The notes under the pieces: model-generated | What the model was told of the DNA's origin: nothing | Databases searched by the model: none | The model's input: only the letters and a program-made list of their open reading frames with translations | NCBI GenBank assembly: GCA_900768675.1 | Contig: CAAGDT010000100.1 | Span: 1 to 32,507 of the forward strand | DNA: 32,507 nt | Direction: 5' to 3' | Source of the DNA: Oscillospiraceae bacterium | Lineage (GTDB): Bacteria > Bacillota > Clostridia > Oscillospirales > Ruminococcaceae | Part shown: positions 6,304 through 13,479 of the stretch, in pieces | Layout: each line of letters starts with the position of its first letter | Position numbering within the stretch: the first letter of the stretch is position 1 | Position numbers and translations under genes: made by a program

Positions 6304-7707
6304 ATTAACTGGTTATATTCATTGATAGGTACGCCCCTCGGATATATTATGTGGGCGTGTTACGCTCTTGTCCAGAACTTCGGCTGGGCTATAATTATTT
6401 TTACGCTTATTGTAAAAGCGGCTATGTTCCCCCTTAACCTGAAGCAGCAGAAGAATACGGCTGTTTCTGCGCTCTTCGCTCCGAAGGTAAGGGAAATCCA
6501 GACCAAGTACAGAAACGACAAGGAAAAGATGCAGGAGGAGCTTACAAAGCTCCAGAAGGAAGGCTACAACCCCACCGGCGGCTGCGGCACTATGCTTATT
6601 ACCTTCCTTATCCTTTTCGGAGTTATCGACGTTGTTTACAAGCCTATGACCCACATGGAGCATTTTGGCTCCTCAGACATAAGCGCTATTGTATCAACGG
6701 CGGAAAAGATTGATATTACACAGACAATTATGTCAAGTCCCGAGGACTACGCAGTTGTTCTTGAATACCTGAACGGCGGGGATATTTCCTACGTTGAGAC
6801 TACCGTTAAGGACGAAAACGGCAAGGACGTCAAGACAAACAACCGTGTTGTTCTCGATAACGATTTCAAAATAGACGAAGTAAAGAAAACCGTAGAATTT
6901 ACCGCCGCTGACCTTGAAAAGCTGGGCGTTATCGCAACGGACAGCACAAAGCTGAGCACTCTTTATGGCAATACCCGTCTATCAAATCAGATGAGGAACG
7001 CTCTTTCCGCAATTGATATGAACTACCGTGCGGAATCCCTTTACCGTGAGCTGCGCGCTCTCAACTGCTACGACAGACTTGCGGATAAGACCCTTTTTGA
7101 GGCAGAAACAGCGCTGCCCCGGGAAACAATAGACCGCTTTGAAAAGCTCAGCAACAATATCTATTTCTTTGGCATTAACCTTGGAGAGCAGCCCAGCTGG
7201 GCATGGAACACCCTTATAATAATTCCTATTATATCCTTCCTGTTCTCTCTGGCCCAGATGTATATTTCCCAGCGCTACAACGAAAAGCAGAATCCCGAGC
7301 TTGCGGCTCAGCAGGGCGCAAGCATGAAGATAATGATGCTTACAATGCCTCTTATCTCCCTCTGGATTTCCTTTACCGTTCCTGCGGGAGCAGGTTTCTA
7401 CTGGGCGATTTCCTACCTCTTCGGTATTCTCCAGATTGTAATTACCAACAAGTTCTGGCCCGCAGACAAAATCCGTGTGGAAGCAAAGGCTAAGATGGAA
7501 GCACAGGCTGCAAAAACAGAACGCAAGGCGAAAATAGTTGAGGTTGACGCAGACGGAAACACCGTAGAAAGAACCGACCGCATTTCCCAGCTTACCCAGA
7601 AAGAAATCAGAGAGCTTAACAAGAAGAAGCTTGAAGCGGCAAGAAGAGCCGACGCCGAAAAGTACGGCGAGGAGTACAAGGAAGCGCCTGAGGACGACGA
7701 TTTCTGA
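6304..7707 (+). CDS. yidC: Membrane protein insertase YidC/Oxa1
   Basis: 467 residues if read from the ATT at 6304. It inserts and folds membrane proteins with or without SecYEG. Order: short N-terminus NWLYSLIGTPLGYIMW, TM1 (NFGWAIIIFTLIVKAAMFPL), a coiled cytoplasmic hairpin (about 55-90), TM2 (MLITFLILFGVIDVVY), a long external loop of about 175 residues, TM3 (about 300-320), TM4-TM5 (IMMLTMPLISLWISF ... GFYWAISYLFGILQIVI) and a charged cytoplasmic tail. Start choice: an AGGGTGA ribosome site ends 7-8 bases before ATT 6304, whereas the alternative TTG at 6322 has none and would cut into the conserved N-terminus. The external loop is much longer than in Bacillus SpoIIIJ. It sits in the usual cluster, followed by jag. 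Confidence 0.95.
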   Translation: MNWLYSLIGTPLGYIMWACYALVQNFGWAIIIFTLIVKAAMFPLNLKQQKNTAVSALFAPKVREIQTKYRNDKEKMQEELTKLQKEGYNPTGGCGTMLITFLILFGVIDVVYKPMTHMEHFGSSDISAIVSTAEKIDITQTIMSSPEDYAVVLEYLNGGDISYVETTVKDENGKDVKTNNRVVLDNDFKIDEVKKTVEFTAADLEKLGVIATDSTKLSTLYGNTRLSNQMRNALSAIDMNYRAESLYRELRALNCYDRLADKTLFEAETALPRETIDRFEKLSNNIYFFGINLGEQPSWAWNTLIIIPIISFLFSLAQMYISQRYNEKQNPELAAQQGASMKIMMLTMPLISLWISFTVPAGAGFYWAISYLFGILQIVITNKFWPADKIRVEAKAKMEAQAAKTERKAKIVEVDADGNTVERTDRISQLTQKEIRELNKKKLEAARRADAEKYGEEYKEAPEDDDF

Positions 7708-7731
7708 TTATTATGAAAGGATCTGAAATAT

Positions 7732-8676
7732 ATGGAAAAAATCTATGTTGCTAAGACACTTGACGCAGCAAAGGAACAGGCTGTAAACGAATTTACCGCC
7801 CTCGGTATCGCCGAGAGCGACATTGACTACGAAATACTTGAACAGCCTGTAAAAAAGCTTTTCGGCACAAAGGGCGAGTTCAAGGTTCGCGCTTTCGCTG
7901 CTGAGCCTGCACCCAAGGCGGAGGAAACCGCTCCCGTAGCTGCAAAGGAAGAGCCTGCCGGCGAGGCTGTTGAAATGCCCGAGCAGAGCGTTACTGCTGC
8001 TGAGGGAATCGACGTTCTCGAAACCGAGAAGGTAAAGAACGCTCAGAAGTATCTTGCAAAAATTCTCACCGCATTAGGTCTTGAAGGCTTCACAATTGAA
8101 ACAAAGGTAAACGGCGACACAGTTGTGCTTGACATCGTCGGCGACAAGCTTGGCGTTGTTATCGGCAGAAGAGGCGAAACCCTTGACTCTCTCCAGTACC
8201 TCACAATCTTAGCAAGCAACAAGGCGGAGGAATCCTACTGCCGTATTTCCGTTGACTGCAACGGCTACAGAGCAAAGAGAAAGGAAACCCTTGAAGCTCT
8301 CGCTGTCAAGACTGCAAACAGAGTTTTAAGACAGGGCAGAAGAATTACTCTTGAGCCTATGAACCCCTACGAGAGAAGAATTATCCACAGCAAGGTGGCT
8401 GAAATTGAGGGAGTTTACAGCAATTCCATCGGCGAAGAGCCTTTCAGAAAGGTTGTTATCTCCTCCACAGCAAAGCCCACCTACAACAAGGACAGAAACG
8501 ACAGACGCAGAGGCGGCAGACCCTCCTCAGCAGGCAAGAGCTACCGCCAGTCCTCCGGCTTCTCCACCTCCTTTGAGAGAGAGTACAAGAGAACTCAGTC
8601 CGAGCCTGTTGAGTATTCACAGGAAACTGTTGACCTTGAAAAGAGCGTTTCTCTCTACGGAAAGATTGAGCTTTAA
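7732..8676 (+). CDS. jag: RNA-binding cell-elongation regulator Jag/KhpB (Jag_N, KH, R3H)
   Basis: 314 residues. The N-terminal Jag_N domain (about 1-58) ends in the LFGTKGEFKVR segment. A low-complexity acidic/Ala linker follows (about 60-95). The KH domain shows a GRRGETLD loop (about 144-151), and the R3H domain carries the RxxxH motif in YERRIIHSKV (about 205-214). The Arg/Ser-rich C-terminal tail is disordered in appearance. KhpB proteins bind RNA with KhpA and affect cell elongation in Firmicutes; here the assignment is by domains and by position after yidC. A terminator follows. Confidence 0.95.
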   Translation: MEKIYVAKTLDAAKEQAVNEFTALGIAESDIDYEILEQPVKKLFGTKGEFKVRAFAAEPAPKAEETAPVAAKEEPAGEAVEMPEQSVTAAEGIDVLETEKVKNAQKYLAKILTALGLEGFTIETKVNGDTVVLDIVGDKLGVVIGRRGETLDSLQYLTILASNKAEESYCRISVDCNGYRAKRKETLEALAVKTANRVLRQGRRITLEPMNPYERRIIHSKVAEIEGVYSNSIGEEPFRKVVISSTAKPTYNKDRNDRRRGGRPSSAGKSYRQSSGFSTSFEREYKRTQSEPVEYSQETVDLEKSVSLYGKIEL

Positions 8677-8690
8677 TTAACAGACAAAAG

Positions 8691-8718
8691 CAAAAAGGGG
8701 CGCTGCCCCTTTTTGTTT
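8691..8718 (+). terminator. Terminator of the rpmH-jag operon
   Basis: AAAAAGGGGC-GCT-GCCCCTTTTT, a 10-bp stem whose right arm ends in the T tract, 15 bases after the jag stop. Confidence 0.92.
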
Positions 8719-8720
8719 AA

Positions 8721-8739
8721 TGCTACGGTTTCCGTAGCA
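8721..8739. repeat. Perfect 8-bp hairpin between terminator and tRNA-Gln
   Basis: TGCTACGG-TTT-CCGTAGCA, ending five bases before the tRNA 5' end. It has no T tract. It may mark the tRNA leader for processing; no separate tRNA promoter is seen, so the tRNA could depend on read-through. Confidence 0.55.
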
Positions 8740-8744
8740 AATAC

Positions 8745-8819
8745 TGGGCTATCGCCAAGTGGTAAGGCAAGGGACTTTGACTCCCTCACCCGCTGGTTCG
8801 AATCCAGTTAGCCCAACCA
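8745..8819 (+). tRNA. tRNA-Gln (anticodon TTG)
   Basis: Full cloverleaf of 75 nt with encoded CCA. Acceptor TGGGCTA pairs with TAGCCCA; the T1-A72 pair is typical of tRNA-Gln. Anticodon stem AGGGA/TCCCT holds loop CTTTGAC, anticodon TTG. The T arm GCTGG-TTCGAAT-CCAGT is standard. Confidence 0.97.
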
Positions 8820-8841
8820 GGCAGCGTGACGCTGCACCTGG

Positions 8842-8869
8842 AAAGCCCGATTACAAGTCGGGCTTTTTT
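8842..8869 (+). terminator. Terminator after tRNA-Gln
   Basis: AAAGCCCGA / TCGGGCTTT with a 7-base loop, ending in TTTTTT. A separate hairpin GCAGCG-TGA-CGCTGC (8821-8835), extended by CCAG/CTGG that includes the tRNA CCA end, precedes it in the trailer. Confidence 0.92.
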
Positions 8870-8880
8870 CTATTTCTGCA

Positions 8881-8912
8881 TTGACATTGAGATAAAATTA
8901 AAATAATATAAT
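8881..8912 (+). promoter_or_regulatory. Promoter of the toxin-antitoxin pair
   Basis: TTGACA at 8881-8886, then TAATAT (17-base spacer, 8904-8909) or TATAAT (20-base spacer, 8907-8912). The antitoxin ATG follows 26 bases later after an AAAGGAG ribosome site. Confidence 0.75.
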
Positions 8913-8937
8913 GTGCGATTAGCTGAAAGGAGTATAT

Positions 8938-9201
8938 ATGATTCAGATAAGACCGGTTTCCGACCTGCGGAATAAATTTCCCGAAATAGAAAGCGTAGTA
9001 AACAGCGGACAGCCTGTTTACCTTACAAAGAATGGCTATGGAGCTATGGTTGTAATGAGCCTTGAAGAGTATTCACGGCTTACAGAGAATGTGGAGGAAA
9101 AGCTTGATGAAGCGGATAGGCTTGCGGCTGCTTCAGATAAGCGGTTGTCGCACGAGGAAGTTTTCGGGGAAGTACGCAGGAGGCTGAATGAAAAACTATA
9201 A
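8938..9201 (+). CDS. Phd/YefM-family antitoxin
   Basis: 87 residues. The N-terminal half (IRPVSDLRNKFPEIESVVNSGQPVYLTKNGYGAMVVMSLEEY) is the Phd/YefM fold, which binds the module's own promoter as a repressor. The charged C-terminal half (about 50-87) is the part that usually covers the toxin. The gene overlaps the toxin gene by 14 bases, typical of these pairs, and has its own promoter. A sharp AAAGGAG ribosome site precedes the ATG. Confidence 0.92.
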   Translation: MIQIRPVSDLRNKFPEIESVVNSGQPVYLTKNGYGAMVVMSLEEYSRLTENVEEKLDEADRLAAASDKRLSHEEVFGEVRRRLNEKL

Positions 9202-9485
9202 GCTGAGGTATCTTCCGCTGTTTTCGGAGGACTTGTTTGAAGCTGCTTCCTATATATCAAACCGACTCAACAATCCTCAGGCTGCCGAAAGGCTGATAAA
9301 CCAAGTAGAAAAAGCTGTTCTTGAAAGGCTGAAAATGCCGCTTTTTAAATCAAAGAAGAACAGAAAAGACACATATTACCGCATTTACGTTGGGAATTAT
9401 ACTGTTTTTTTATGTCGTGATAGATGACGTAATGGAGGTAAGACGATTAATATACGGCAAAAGAGATTTAGACAGATTAATTTAA
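9188..9485 (+). pseudogene. ParE/RelE-family toxin, frameshifted at a T7 run
   Basis: The first 72 or so residues (MKNYKLRYLPLFSEDLFEAA ... YYRIYVGNYTVF) are a ParE/RelE-type toxin. The frame then hits TGA at 9425-9427 after only 79 residues. Reading one base later from the T7 run at 9405-9411 gives YVVIDDVMEVRRLIYGKRDL and a stop at 9483-9485, which is the expected family C-terminus (98 residues in all). So one extra T separates the visible frame from an intact gene. Options are a real inactivating mutation, a sequencing error, or slippage on the T run that yields some full-length toxin. The lost part holds the conserved basic RR-Y-R end that such toxins need. Confidence 0.88.
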
Positions 9486-9490
9486 AAGCA

Positions 9491-9527
9491 AAGCATCGTG
9501 CCCCAAATGTGACACGATGCTTTTTTT
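9491..9527 (+). terminator. Terminator between the toxin and the convergent methyltransferase
   Basis: AAGCATCGTG / CACGATGCTT, a 10-bp stem with a 12-base loop, then TTTTTTT. On the minus strand the hairpin is followed by TTTGCTTTT, so it may also stop the convergent methyltransferase transcript, whose stop codon is at 9526-9528. Confidence 0.9.
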
Positions 9528-10239
9528 ACTTCTTCCTCAGCACAATCCCGATAAAGTTAAGATACTTTCCTCCGCCCGCCTCCATAGTCTTTCTGTCTCC
9601 TGCGGCGTACTCGTTGTCCTGCTTAAGCCAGTCAGCCCAGACCTCCTCGTTGCTTTCCATTTCGTAAACCGAAACCACCTCTGCTGAGCTTGCGCTTACT
9701 ATCTCCTGCCAGTAGGCAATATCGTGTATGTAGTCCAGTTGCTCGGGCGTCCAGGACAGCAGAAGCTCCGGCGGCAGATTATCGTGCAAATCCTTTTTCA
9801 TTCCCGGAACCGTTATATAGATATACCCGCCCTTTTTAACGAAGGGTAGCAGGCACTTGTCCAGATAATCCTTGTCCCGTCCGAAATAGTTGTAGGAATC
9901 CGTGCTTACAACCCCGTCGAAAAACTCCTTTTCAAAGGGCAGGGCGGTTGCGTCCGCCTTAACGGGGATAATCTGTTCGTCGCTGAGCCCCATTTCTCTG
10001 AAAAACTTCCTGTTTTCCTCGGGGTCGCTCCAGAGGTCGGCGGCGTAAACAGTATATCCGTACTCCTTGGCCATAAATACCGAGGTAAGACCCTGACCGC
10101 TTCCTAAGTCCATTATAACCGATTTTTCTGGAATTTTGCAATCAACAAGCAGCTCCTCCGTAAGCTTTACCGGGTTTGGCCCCATAATTTTCGCCATAAG
10201 AGCGGGTGTAAGATAACGTTCGCTTTTTTTGTATTTCAT
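9526..10239 (-). CDS. Class I SAM-dependent methyltransferase (small-molecule type)
   Basis: 237 residues. Motif I is VIMDLGSGQGLTS (about 41-53), the acidic end of strand 2 is YAADLW (about 65-70), the D-A pair KADATALPF lies near 94-102, and motif IV is FDGVVSTDSYNYFG. This is the Rossmann-like fold that binds S-adenosylmethionine. The layout resembles UbiE/cyclopropane-synthase-type small-molecule methyltransferases; the substrate is unknown. It starts two bases after the stop of the upstream methyltransferase-TetR gene, with GGAGG inside that gene's end, so both are translated from one mRNA and probably controlled together. Confidence 0.88.
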   Translation of the reverse strand: MKYKKSERYLTPALMAKIMGPNPVKLTEELLVDCKIPEKSVIMDLGSGQGLTSVFMAKEYGYTVYAADLWSDPEENRKFFREMGLSDEQIIPVKADATALPFEKEFFDGVVSTDSYNYFGRDKDYLDKCLLPFVKKGGYIYITVPGMKKDLHDNLPPELLLSWTPEQLDYIHDIAYWQEIVSASSAEVVSVYEMESNEEVWADWLKQDNEYAAGDRKTMEAGGGKYLNFIGIVLRKK

Positions 10240-10241
10240 TT

Positions 10242-11732
10242 TCAGTCCTCCATTGTAAAATTATTGATATGATTTTTTAGGGCAGTAACAATTTCCCCCT
10301 TGTTTTCTGCGCTGTCGTAAAGATTTATCAGCAAGAACATGGGCGAATAGAACAGGAGCGCCTTTTCCTTGTAGTTTTTGCAGCCTGCCCCACGGAAAAA
10401 GTCCTGGCAGTAGGAAAGCGGCCCTGCAGAAAGGTACTGCTTATACAGCCTTTCAGTTTCGGGGCTTCGGTACTGCTCTATTGTAATCATTCTGCGAAAA
10501 TCCGCGGCAAAGCTGTCTGCTGTCCAGTATCGGAACATTGACAGGGTAAAGGTCTTGAAATCCTCGGGAGAGGTTTTCGGCGGCTTCTCGCCGTCCTTGC
10601 AGTTATCTGCGGGAACGTGATTTTCTGCTGCAAGCTCCCCGTCCCGCTGCTCCATTCGGCTTAGTATGCTGTCAAAAATATCCTGCTTGCTTTTGTAGTG
10701 CTTGTAAAGGGCAGCCTGCGTAACTCTCAGCTCTCCCGCAATATCCCGAACAGAAACGCTGTCGCAGCCCCGCAGGGCAAACAGCCGCAGAGCTGTACGG
10801 AGTATCTTTTCCTTGGTGTTTACATATCCTGCACCCTTAAGAACGGCGGTAACGTAGCTTATATTCTCAAAGGCGGTAATATCCGAACTTTCGAGAATTT
10901 CCCCGTCAATCTCCTCGGGGGAAAGCTCCTCGTAGATTTTAAAGCCGTAATCCTCCAGAATTTCCGAAAGCCTGCTGCTGTCGCAGAAAAACTTCATAGG
11001 CTCGCCGCCTGCCGCCGCCATAGCAAGCATATTCTTAACCCTCCGAACCTCCGAAAAGGGCAGGTCGCTGTCCCCGTAGTCGAAAACAATCGTACTTCCC
11101 TCGGGGGATATTTCCGAAATCTCCGAGAGGGTTTTCCGCAGCTGCTCCTCGGTCAGGTAGAAGCTTACTCCGAGCAGGCTGAAAAAGGTCTTTTTGGTCA
11201 TATCGAAGCCGGCGGTTATAAGCTGCTCCTTAAGGCTTTGCTTGCTGAAATCTATGGGCACAAAGCGCAGATTTTCGGGGATTTCAAAGCCTGCCCGCTC
11301 AAGCCGCTTACGCTTATCCTGCTGGGTCAGCGGGTGGTCGGCTTCAAACACGGTAAGCTTTTTCATCAGCTCTTTTTCCCGCAGGCAGAAGGTGTCGTAT
11401 CCTGCACCAAGAATAACGTACTGGGTCGTACCGGCCAGAATTTCGGTTTTAAGCCGCTCCTCGCAGTACTTTGCCCTTGCAACAGGGGTTGGCGCAAGCT
11501 GGGCATTGATGATAAAGTCCAGCAGCTCGGCTTTGTCTTCGGCTTTCGACTTTGCCTCGGGAGCGAAAAAGTCTGCTCCGCTTAGTATGTAGCTTGCTAT
11601 CTGCTTCTTTTCTTCCGGCAGCAGCAGCTTTTCGGCGGCGCTGTCGCAGAATACGGGGTTTTCTGCGGTTTCGGTGTGATATGCCCGCACAAAGGCGGAC
11701 ATAAGAGCGGTTATACTGCTTTTATCTTCCAT
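10242..11732 (-). CDS. Fusion protein: LCM-type methyltransferase + TetR-family DNA-binding regulator
   Basis: 496 residues in one uninterrupted frame. Residues 1 to about 300 are a methyltransferase of the leucine-carboxyl-methyltransferase/PPM1-like family: VILGAGYDTFCLR (SAM motif, about 107-119), VFEADHPLTQQDKRKRL, and VPIDFSK followed by FSLLGVSFYL. Residues about 303-360 are a TetR N-terminal helix-turn-helix (KEKILRTALRLFALRGCDS, then VRDIAGELRVTQAALYKHYK), and the rest is a TetR-like ligand domain. It has its own consensus promoter covered by a 16-bp inverted repeat (11755-11796), as expected for TetR autoregulation. The fusion order (enzyme first, regulator second) is unusual. The ligand and methyl acceptor are unknown. 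Confidence 0.88.
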   Translation of the reverse strand: MEDKSSITALMSAFVRAYHTETAENPVFCDSAAEKLLLPEEKKQIASYILSGADFFAPEAKSKAEDKAELLDFIINAQLAPTPVARAKYCEERLKTEILAGTTQYVILGAGYDTFCLREKELMKKLTVFEADHPLTQQDKRKRLERAGFEIPENLRFVPIDFSKQSLKEQLITAGFDMTKKTFFSLLGVSFYLTEEQLRKTLSEISEISPEGSTIVFDYGDSDLPFSEVRRVKNMLAMAAAGGEPMKFFCDSSRLSEILEDYGFKIYEELSPEEIDGEILESSDITAFENISYVTAVLKGAGYVNTKEKILRTALRLFALRGCDSVSVRDIAGELRVTQAALYKHYKSKQDIFDSILSRMEQRDGELAAENHVPADNCKDGEKPPKTSPEDFKTFTLSMFRYWTADSFAADFRRMITIEQYRSPETERLYKQYLSAGPLSYCQDFFRGAGCKNYKEKALLFYSPMFLLINLYDSAENKGEIVTALKNHINNFTMED

Positions 11733-11754
11733 ACTTCCTCCTTAATTTTGGCTG

Positions 11755-11796
11755 GTTAACAACTGTTTACCTATATTATAGTAAACAAGTGTTAAC
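11755..11796. promoter_or_regulatory. Long inverted repeat over the promoter, probable TetR operator
   Basis: Arms GTTAACAACTGTTTAC (11755-11770) and GTAAACAAGTGTTAAC (11781-11796) match at 14 of 16 positions as an inverted repeat, around a 10-base AT spacer that contains the -10 box. A repressor bound here would block RNA polymerase. The likely binder is the TetR half of the protein just downstream (inference). Confidence 0.8.
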
Positions 11797-11803
11797 TTGT
11801 CAA
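11775..11803 (-). promoter_or_regulatory. Consensus sigma-A promoter of the methyltransferase pair
   Basis: On the minus strand TTGACA, 17 bases, TATAAT. The spacer and -10 lie within the inverted repeat. An AAGGAGG ribosome site precedes the ATG at 11732. Confidence 0.92.
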
Positions 11804-11821
11804 GTGGTTTTTCAGAAATTC

Positions 11822-11860
11822 TCAAAAAAATATCCGCATCGGATTTCCGATGCGGATATT
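11822..11860 (-). terminator. Terminator after the sortase gene
   Basis: On the minus strand AATATCCGCATCGGA / TCCGATGCGGATATT, a 15-bp perfect stem with a 2-base loop, followed by TTTTTGAG (with the stem's own TT, seven T residues). Confidence 0.92.
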
Positions 11861-11878
11861 ATCAGTTTATTTGTTATA

Positions 11879-13258
11879 TCAGGTTTTCTTTGTGGTTGTA
11901 GCCTTAGTTGTTGTTGCCTTCTTTGTTGTTGTCGCCTTGGTAGTGGTTTTGGCTGTTGAGTCCTTTGTTGTGGAGGACTTATTTGAAGATGAAGTCTTTG
12001 CTTCCTGCTCCTTAAGCCACTTGCTGTAACCCTGCATAAGGGACTTGGACCACTTTCTTCCTGCCCACTTGCCGCCGTTTACCTTGTAGTAATACTTGAA
12101 GTAAAGAGGACTCTTGTTTATGTACGCCTTGGAGACGTCAATCTTTGCGCTTTCGCCCTCACGGAGCTTTCTTGCAAAGAGTACAAATCTTGTGTCAACG
12201 TCCATGCCCATAGGATAGTAGCAGGTTGAAAGGGTAAGGAACTCGTCGCCATAAGCGATATTTACAGCAGGATTATAGAATACGCTGCGGTCGAATACTG
12301 CCTCAAAATACTTATAGAAGGTACTCTTGCTGTTGAAGTTGCGGTACTTGTAGTAGTTGAAGACGTCGCCGTGCTTTGTCTGGGTGTTTACATACATACC
12401 CGCAAATACAACGTAGGTGCTTTCGCCGCCGAAAACGGATTCGTACTTGATTGTGGGGTGCTTTAAGTAGAAATCAAGGCTGCCGTATCTGTTGGGGTAG
12501 TAGTTGGTGATTTTCGCAAGACCTACACCTGTTCTTATATTGTGACCGTAGATAACAAGGTTATCGGGACGGTTGGTCTTTGTAACGGGAACGTGGCAGT
12601 CAGCGAAGGTTGTTCCAACCTTTGTGTAGTCGTATCTGCCGTAGAAGTCGTGCTCAAGATAGAACTTGTTGTCGGTAGCCTGAACAACGGGAACATCTAT
12701 GGGAGTATCCTTTATAGTAAGCCAGCCGATAAAGTCGGTATTGAGCTTACGCATATACTTGAGGTCGTGCTTGATTGCGGGATAGCTCTTTCCGCCCCGG
12801 TAGCCGCTTACATGCGCCGTAGCCTTAATTGTATTCTTTGTTCTCTTGGCTGTGGTTGTGGTTTTCTTGGTTGATGTTTTTTTGACAGTAGTCTTAGCCG
12901 TGGTTTTCTTGGTTGTTTTAGTGGTTGTCTTTGCCGTTGTTTTGGCAGTAGTCTTTGAAGCGCCTGCTCCGTATTCCTCGGGAGCGGTAGTTACTTCGGG
13001 CTGCGGCGTATTTTCGGGGGTAATTATATCCTCATCGGAAAAAACGTCATACTCTGCGGGAAGCATTGTGTTATCGTCAACATCTGTTTCCGCTTCGGTA
13101 ATTTCCGGCTCATCGTAAAGGAAATCCTCACTTGCTTTAATATCATCTTCGGGGAACAATATGTCGCCGTTCTGAACGACAACTGACTGCTGGCAGCCTG
13201 ATACAGCTATAATTGCCGCCAGAATAAGGCACAGAAATGCCTTTCCTGTTTTTCTCAT
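11879..13258 (-). CDS. Class B sortase anchored as a lipoprotein, with Thr/Lys-rich tracts
   Basis: 459 residues. A lipoprotein signal ends at C22 (IAVSGC). An acidic region (about 35-95) is followed by a Thr/Lys-rich tract (102-140), the sortase domain (about 160-370) and a second Thr/Lys-rich tail (about 420-459). The catalytic set is present: H239 in IYGHN, C346 in LSTCYY and R357 in TRFVLFARK. The motifs FIGWLTIKDTPIDVPVVQ and YLEHDF are typical of class B-like sortases of Clostridia, which cleave a sorting signal and join proteins to the wall or to each other. Sortases are usually held by a TM helix, so lipid anchoring with a long flexible wall-spanning linker is notable. No LPxTG-type substrate gene is seen beside it. 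It has its own promoter and terminator. Confidence 0.9.
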   Translation of the reverse strand: MRKTGKAFLCLILAAIIAVSGCQQSVVVQNGDILFPEDDIKASEDFLYDEPEITEAETDVDDNTMLPAEYDVFSDEDIITPENTPQPEVTTAPEEYGAGASKTTAKTTAKTTTKTTKKTTAKTTVKKTSTKKTTTTAKRTKNTIKATAHVSGYRGGKSYPAIKHDLKYMRKLNTDFIGWLTIKDTPIDVPVVQATDNKFYLEHDFYGRYDYTKVGTTFADCHVPVTKTNRPDNLVIYGHNIRTGVGLAKITNYYPNRYGSLDFYLKHPTIKYESVFGGESTYVVFAGMYVNTQTKHGDVFNYYKYRNFNSKSTFYKYFEAVFDRSVFYNPAVNIAYGDEFLTLSTCYYPMGMDVDTRFVLFARKLREGESAKIDVSKAYINKSPLYFKYYYKVNGGKWAGRKWSKSLMQGYSKWLKEQEAKTSSSNKSSTTKDSTAKTTTKATTTKKATTTKATTTKKT

Positions 13259-13318
13259 TATCTTTACCTCTCTGAATTACGATTTATGCGCCATTTATAA
13301 TATGCGGCACATAAAGTA

Positions 13319-13347
13319 ATTATAGCATATTTTTCCTTTACTGTCAT
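13319..13347 (-). promoter_or_regulatory. Promoter of the sortase gene
   Basis: On the minus strand ATGACA, 17 bases, TATAAT, with a TG one base before the -10 (extended -10). The leader is about 55 bases and carries GAGAGG before the ATG. Confidence 0.75.
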
Positions 13348-13433
13348 TATATAACGTTAATTTTTTGTATAGAAAAATGAGGCGGGTTTTTATGCAAATT
13401 GCAAAAATATCACAGGCTTGCAGCAAATTTCCG

Positions 13434-13465
13434 AAAAAAATACAGCCGATACAAAACCGGCTGTA
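13434..13465 (-). terminator. Terminator after rubredoxin
   Basis: On the minus strand TACAGCCG / CGGCTGTA with a 9-base loop, followed by seven T residues (TTTTTTT, counting the base just after the stem). Confidence 0.88.
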
Positions 13466-13479
13466 CTTTAATTCAATAA

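Noticed and set aside
8745..9527. Integrated element at tRNA-Gln
   Set aside because: The toxin-antitoxin pair lies just after the tRNA, but I found no repeat of the tRNA 3' end nearby and no integrase, so there is no sign of an attachment site.
10698..11585. Long plus-strand open frame (295 codons) across from the methyltransferase-TetR gene
   Set aside because: It is antisense to a frame with clear methyltransferase and TetR motifs, has no ribosome site and shows no recognisable domain; a by-product of codon bias.
11879..13258. CRISPR-like repeats in the Thr/Lys-coding tracts
   Set aside because: The repetitive DNA at about 11880-11990 and 12835-12960 is codon-level repetition of Thr-Thr-Lys inside a coding frame, without spacers or cas genes.
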